A stretch of DNA of 64,000 nucleotides from Terebella lapidaria (taxonomy: Eukaryota > Annelida > Polychaeta > Terebellida > Terebellidae): NCBI GenBank assembly GCA_949152475.1, contig OX424555.1, forward strand, positions 74,663,499 to 74,727,498, written 5' to 3'. The notes under the pieces were generated by a model, which saw nothing but the letters and a program-made list of their open reading frames with translations, was not told the DNA's origin and ran no database searches. The position numbers were made by a program, and so were the translations under genes. The stretch's first letter is position 1; each line of letters begins with the position of its first letter. Of this stretch, positions 61,850 to 64,000 are shown one piece after another.

Positions 61850-64000
61850 TCACCAATCTCCTCGATTAGTCGACTCAAGCGCTCCTCCTTGGTCCGAGGT
61901 GGCGGCCGATCTGGACACTGGTACTTCCGATGACCCGGCTTCCCACAGTACCAACAGTCATCTGGTCCCGGCCTAGCGCTTGGTCCCTTGTTCTCAGCAG
62001 TGGCGGCCCTCGGCTTGATGGATAGCACCTGCTCACACAGCTCGATTAGTCGATCCAGCTTCCTGTCTTGGCTCTCAAAGAGCCCCTTGAAGTAGGGAAG
62101 TCTGGGTAGACCCGCTACGTTCGGCTGGTTGCTCTGCTGCCCACTGGTGGTAATCTCGCCTCCCTGCTGGTTCTTCAACAGCTGTAGGACCCGTCCTAGA
62201 GCTGGCTCGGAGTCCTCCGACTCTATGGACATCACCGGCTTCCCAGGCTTGGGTTTGACACATTCGTACTGGGTCACGAACGCTATGGCCTCCTCCATGG
62301 TCTTCATCTTCCTCATGAGCGCCATCACCTTCATGTCCCCATCTGGATGGCCCTTCCAGAAGTGGTCTAAGGCGATAGCCTCCTGAGCTGCGGAGTTCAG
62401 ATCCGGATAACCACGGCCGGCCAGTCGCTGCAACTCATAGCCGTACTGCTGGGGTGTCTCTGCCTTCCTGCGGGTTCTCTGTCCCAAGGTCGCCTTGTAG
62501 GACTCCTCCTGACAGTCAGGGTCGAATCGTAGGGTCAGCTTGTCGGTCAGAACGTCGATGTCCCTCCGGTCTGCAGGACTCAGGCTGGTCAGCATTCGTC
62601 GCGCCTCTCCTGTCAAGCTCCCGGCTAAGTAGACGCCCTGTTCCCGCTTGCTCCATCCGTTGACCTCTGCGATGACGTCAAAGTGGGCCCGGTACACCGG
62701 CCACTCTATGGAAGTCCCATCGAACTTGTCAGGGGTCAGCATCTTCCGGTTCCTTCTGCCGTTCTGATTCCAGGCTGTGCTGTCCTCGGACGACGAGTCC
62801 TCCTGCCTCCGTCTCGGCCTAGGGCTTCGTCGGTGCAGCGGCGGTCCCCGCCTCGGTGGTCTCCTCCCCCGTCCTGGGTAACCATGGCTGCTCTCGGTCC
62901 CTCCATCAGATGAAGGCCCCTCATCGCCCGATGATGAGAAAGGGTGCTGTCTCCGGCCTCCCTGGGTGACTGAAATAGAAGCTGGATTTCTCCAGGAGGC
63001 TGGCTGTCTCGGTTGTCGACTGGGTGAAGACCTCCCTCTTCCGCGAACGCTGTCTTCCGCGAACCCTCCGCGAACACTGTCTTCCGCGAACCTTCCGCGA
63101 ACGGACTCTTCCGCCAACAGCTCCCGAAGAAGTTCTTCCGCGAACAGGCCTCTTCCGCGAACGCCGTCTTCCGCGAGTCTTCCGCGAACGGGCTCGTCCG
63201 CCAAGATGTCTCGGAGACGTCCCTCCACAAAAGATGCACGTCCGCGAACGCCATCTTCCGCGAGTCTTCCGCGAACCGGCTCATCCGCGAATGGTCTTCC
63301 CCGTCTATTCTGAAAAACTGGAAAGGAAGATTGGTCGCCTGGATCACTCCTTTCGTCGAGCCGCCGTCTGGGTGAAGACTCCTCTCTTCCGCGAACACTC
63401 TCTTCCGCGAGTCGTCCTCGTCCGCGAACGTGGTCGTCCGCGAAGGGCCCTCCCCGGTCACAAGCGTCCTCGTCACCAAAGACTCCCCCTCGCCCACGAG
63501 CCCGTTCATCCACGAAGGATCCCCGGCTGCAAGCGTCCCTGTCGCCGAAGAATGCCTCTCGTCCGCGAATGTTCTCTTCCGCGAAAAGTCCTCTCCCTCT
63601 CGAGCTGCTCTCTTGGGTCGGAGCCCAAGTAACCCGTCCTCCAGTCACTCCCGTTTGTCGACTCGTCACACCCGACCGCTGCCCTGTTGCACCAGACTGC
63701 TGCTCTGTTGCACCAGACTGCTGCTGGGACTGGTCCCAAAGCCGTCTCAATGCTGCATTCTCTGGAGGTGCCACACTTGGACTCTGCTCCGGTAGCTGTA
63801 GCCGATCCCTCCTCGCCCAGATTTCGCCGTCCTCCCCGTCCAGATTGACGTACTCCGGTCCCAGCACTCGTCGGAACTCGGGGCCCCTCCTAACGCTCTC
63901 AAGGTAGGTTGACCTCTCCCTGTCTCGATCGTGCTGCCACCCAGAGTCGTGTCTGAAAAGAAAACGGTTGTCGGGTGTCTGGCTCCGGGGTCTCTGTTGA
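61810..64000 (-). CDS. gag: Gypsy gag (N-terminus beyond window)
   Basis: The frame is open from the window edge to TAG at 61810-61812. The codon at 63867 is GTG inside an open frame that continues to 64000, so the true start is off the window. From that GTG: small QQSGAT/RSGVT repeats at 47-75; a long region (about 92-278) built from (F/L)AE(D/E)SVRGR units; a basic Ser/Pro/Arg region; a capsid-like helical domain about 370-560 (LTPDKFDGTSIEWPVYRAHF, YELQRLA); and one CCHC zinc knuckle CWYCGKPGHRKYQC (638-651). Gag packages the element RNA. Confidence 0.92.
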   Translation of the reverse strand, partial: QQRPRSQTPDNRFLFRHDSGWQHDRDRERSTYLESVRRGPEFRRVLGPEYVNLDGEDGEIWARRDRLQLPEQSPSVAPPENAALRRLWDQSQQQSGATEQQSGATGQRSGVTSRQTGVTGGRVTWAPTQESSSRGRGLFAEENIRGREAFFGDRDACSRGSFVDERARGRGGVFGDEDACDRGGPFADDHVRGRGRLAEESVRGREESSPRRRLDERSDPGDQSSFPVFQNRRGRPFADEPVRGRLAEDGVRGRASFVEGRLRDILADEPVRGRLAEDGVRGRGLFAEELLRELLAEESVRGRFAEDSVRGGFAEDSVRGRGRSSPSRQPRQPASWRNPASISVTQGGRRQHPFSSSGDEGPSSDGGTESSHGYPGRGRRPPRRGPPLHRRSPRPRRRQEDSSSEDSTAWNQNGRRNRKMLTPDKFDGTSIEWPVYRAHFDVIAEVNGWSKREQGVYLAGSLTGEARRMLTSLSPADRRDIDVLTDKLTLRFDPDCQEESYKATLGQRTRRKAETPQQYGYELQRLAGRGYPDLNSAAQEAIALDHFWKGHPDGDMKVMALMRKMKTMEEAIAFVTQYECVKPKPGKPVMSIESEDSEPALGRVLQLLKNQQGGEITTSGQQSNQPNVAGLPRLPYFKGLFESQDRKLDRLIELCEQVLSIKPRAATAENKGPSARPGPDDCWYCGKPGHRKYQCPDRPPPRTKEERLSRLIEEIGERNSLTDEESENQ
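63035..63590 (-). repeat. TTCCGCGAAC words inside the gag coding region
   Basis: More than a dozen copies of TTCCGCGAAC or close variants (given on the + strand) lie in frame in gag, where the complement encodes FAEDSVRG-type units. The same word forms the arrays in the LTR and before the third ORF. Inserts of ordinary sequence separate groups of copies. Confidence 0.8.

Larger units (their letters stand above)
54441..64000 (-). mobile_element. Ty3/gypsy LTR retrotransposon with a third ORF (5' end beyond window)
   Basis: Order on the - strand: gag (open at the right edge), pol, an extra zinc-finger ORF, polypurine tract and 3' LTR. The 5' LTR and primer-binding site lie beyond 64000. The domain order protease, reverse transcriptase, RNase H, integrase is that of Ty3/gypsy. 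All three long frames are free of stops, so the copy may be young. It is inserted antisense in intron 15 of the host YWTD gene. Confidence 0.92.

Noticed and set aside
61780-63867. Reading gag as starting at 63867
   Set aside because: The codon there is GTG and the same frame continues without a stop to the window edge, so the start lies outside.

Overview
The window reads as animal nuclear DNA from an invertebrate. Genes are split by long AT-rich introns with GT/AG borders, there are no operons, and most of the sequence is transposon-derived. The protein families and AGGTCA-rich tandem repeats would suit a marine invertebrate (non-vertebrate deuterostome or lophotrochozoan), but the species cannot be fixed from the sequence. 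No tRNA, rRNA or CRISPR array was seen.

One host gene runs on the + strand across about 53 kb and leaves the window. I place 15 exons. A signal-peptide exon (762-837) is followed, after a 17.4 kb intron, by a Cys-containing discoidin/F5-8C-like domain (exons 2-4). Then come LDL-receptor class B (YWTD) beta-propellers: propeller 1 (exons 5-8), a shortened propeller 2 (exons 9-12) and the first part of propeller 3 (exons 13-15). Splice phases agree at every junction, and the opening exon of each propeller is exactly 192 nt. No EGF module was found between the propellers, unlike LRP4/5/6, LDLR or nidogen.

The introns are full of repeats. Intron 1 holds two foldback elements of about 4.4 kb (2966-7385 and 9916-14410). 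The second carries two inverted, broken copies of a Cys-rich coding sequence. Three small elements (8149-9016, 20030-20650, 42044-42860) share one plan: short outer inverted repeats around an array of short near-palindromic words, with a different word in each. Intron 14 holds a ~133-bp tandem array split by two insertions with readable target duplications (TTAA and CTTATT), and a decayed LINE on the - strand lying inside an inverted repeat copy.

From 54441 to the right edge lies a Ty3/gypsy LTR retrotransposon on the - strand. It has a 3' LTR (54441-55265), polypurine tract, a third ORF (55386-56474), pol (56714-61786) and gag (61810 to beyond 64000). The reading frames are intact. The third ORF is neither gag, pol nor a recognisable envelope: it has an acidic N-terminus, an Arg/Ser-rich stretch, two C2H2 zinc fingers and a coiled coil. 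It has its own TATA box, and the motif TTCCGCGAACG is repeated upstream of that TATA box, upstream of the LTR TATA box, and inside the gag coding region. This suggests an element with a second promoter and perhaps a self-encoded DNA-binding regulator. It is the strongest candidate here for an undescribed system.
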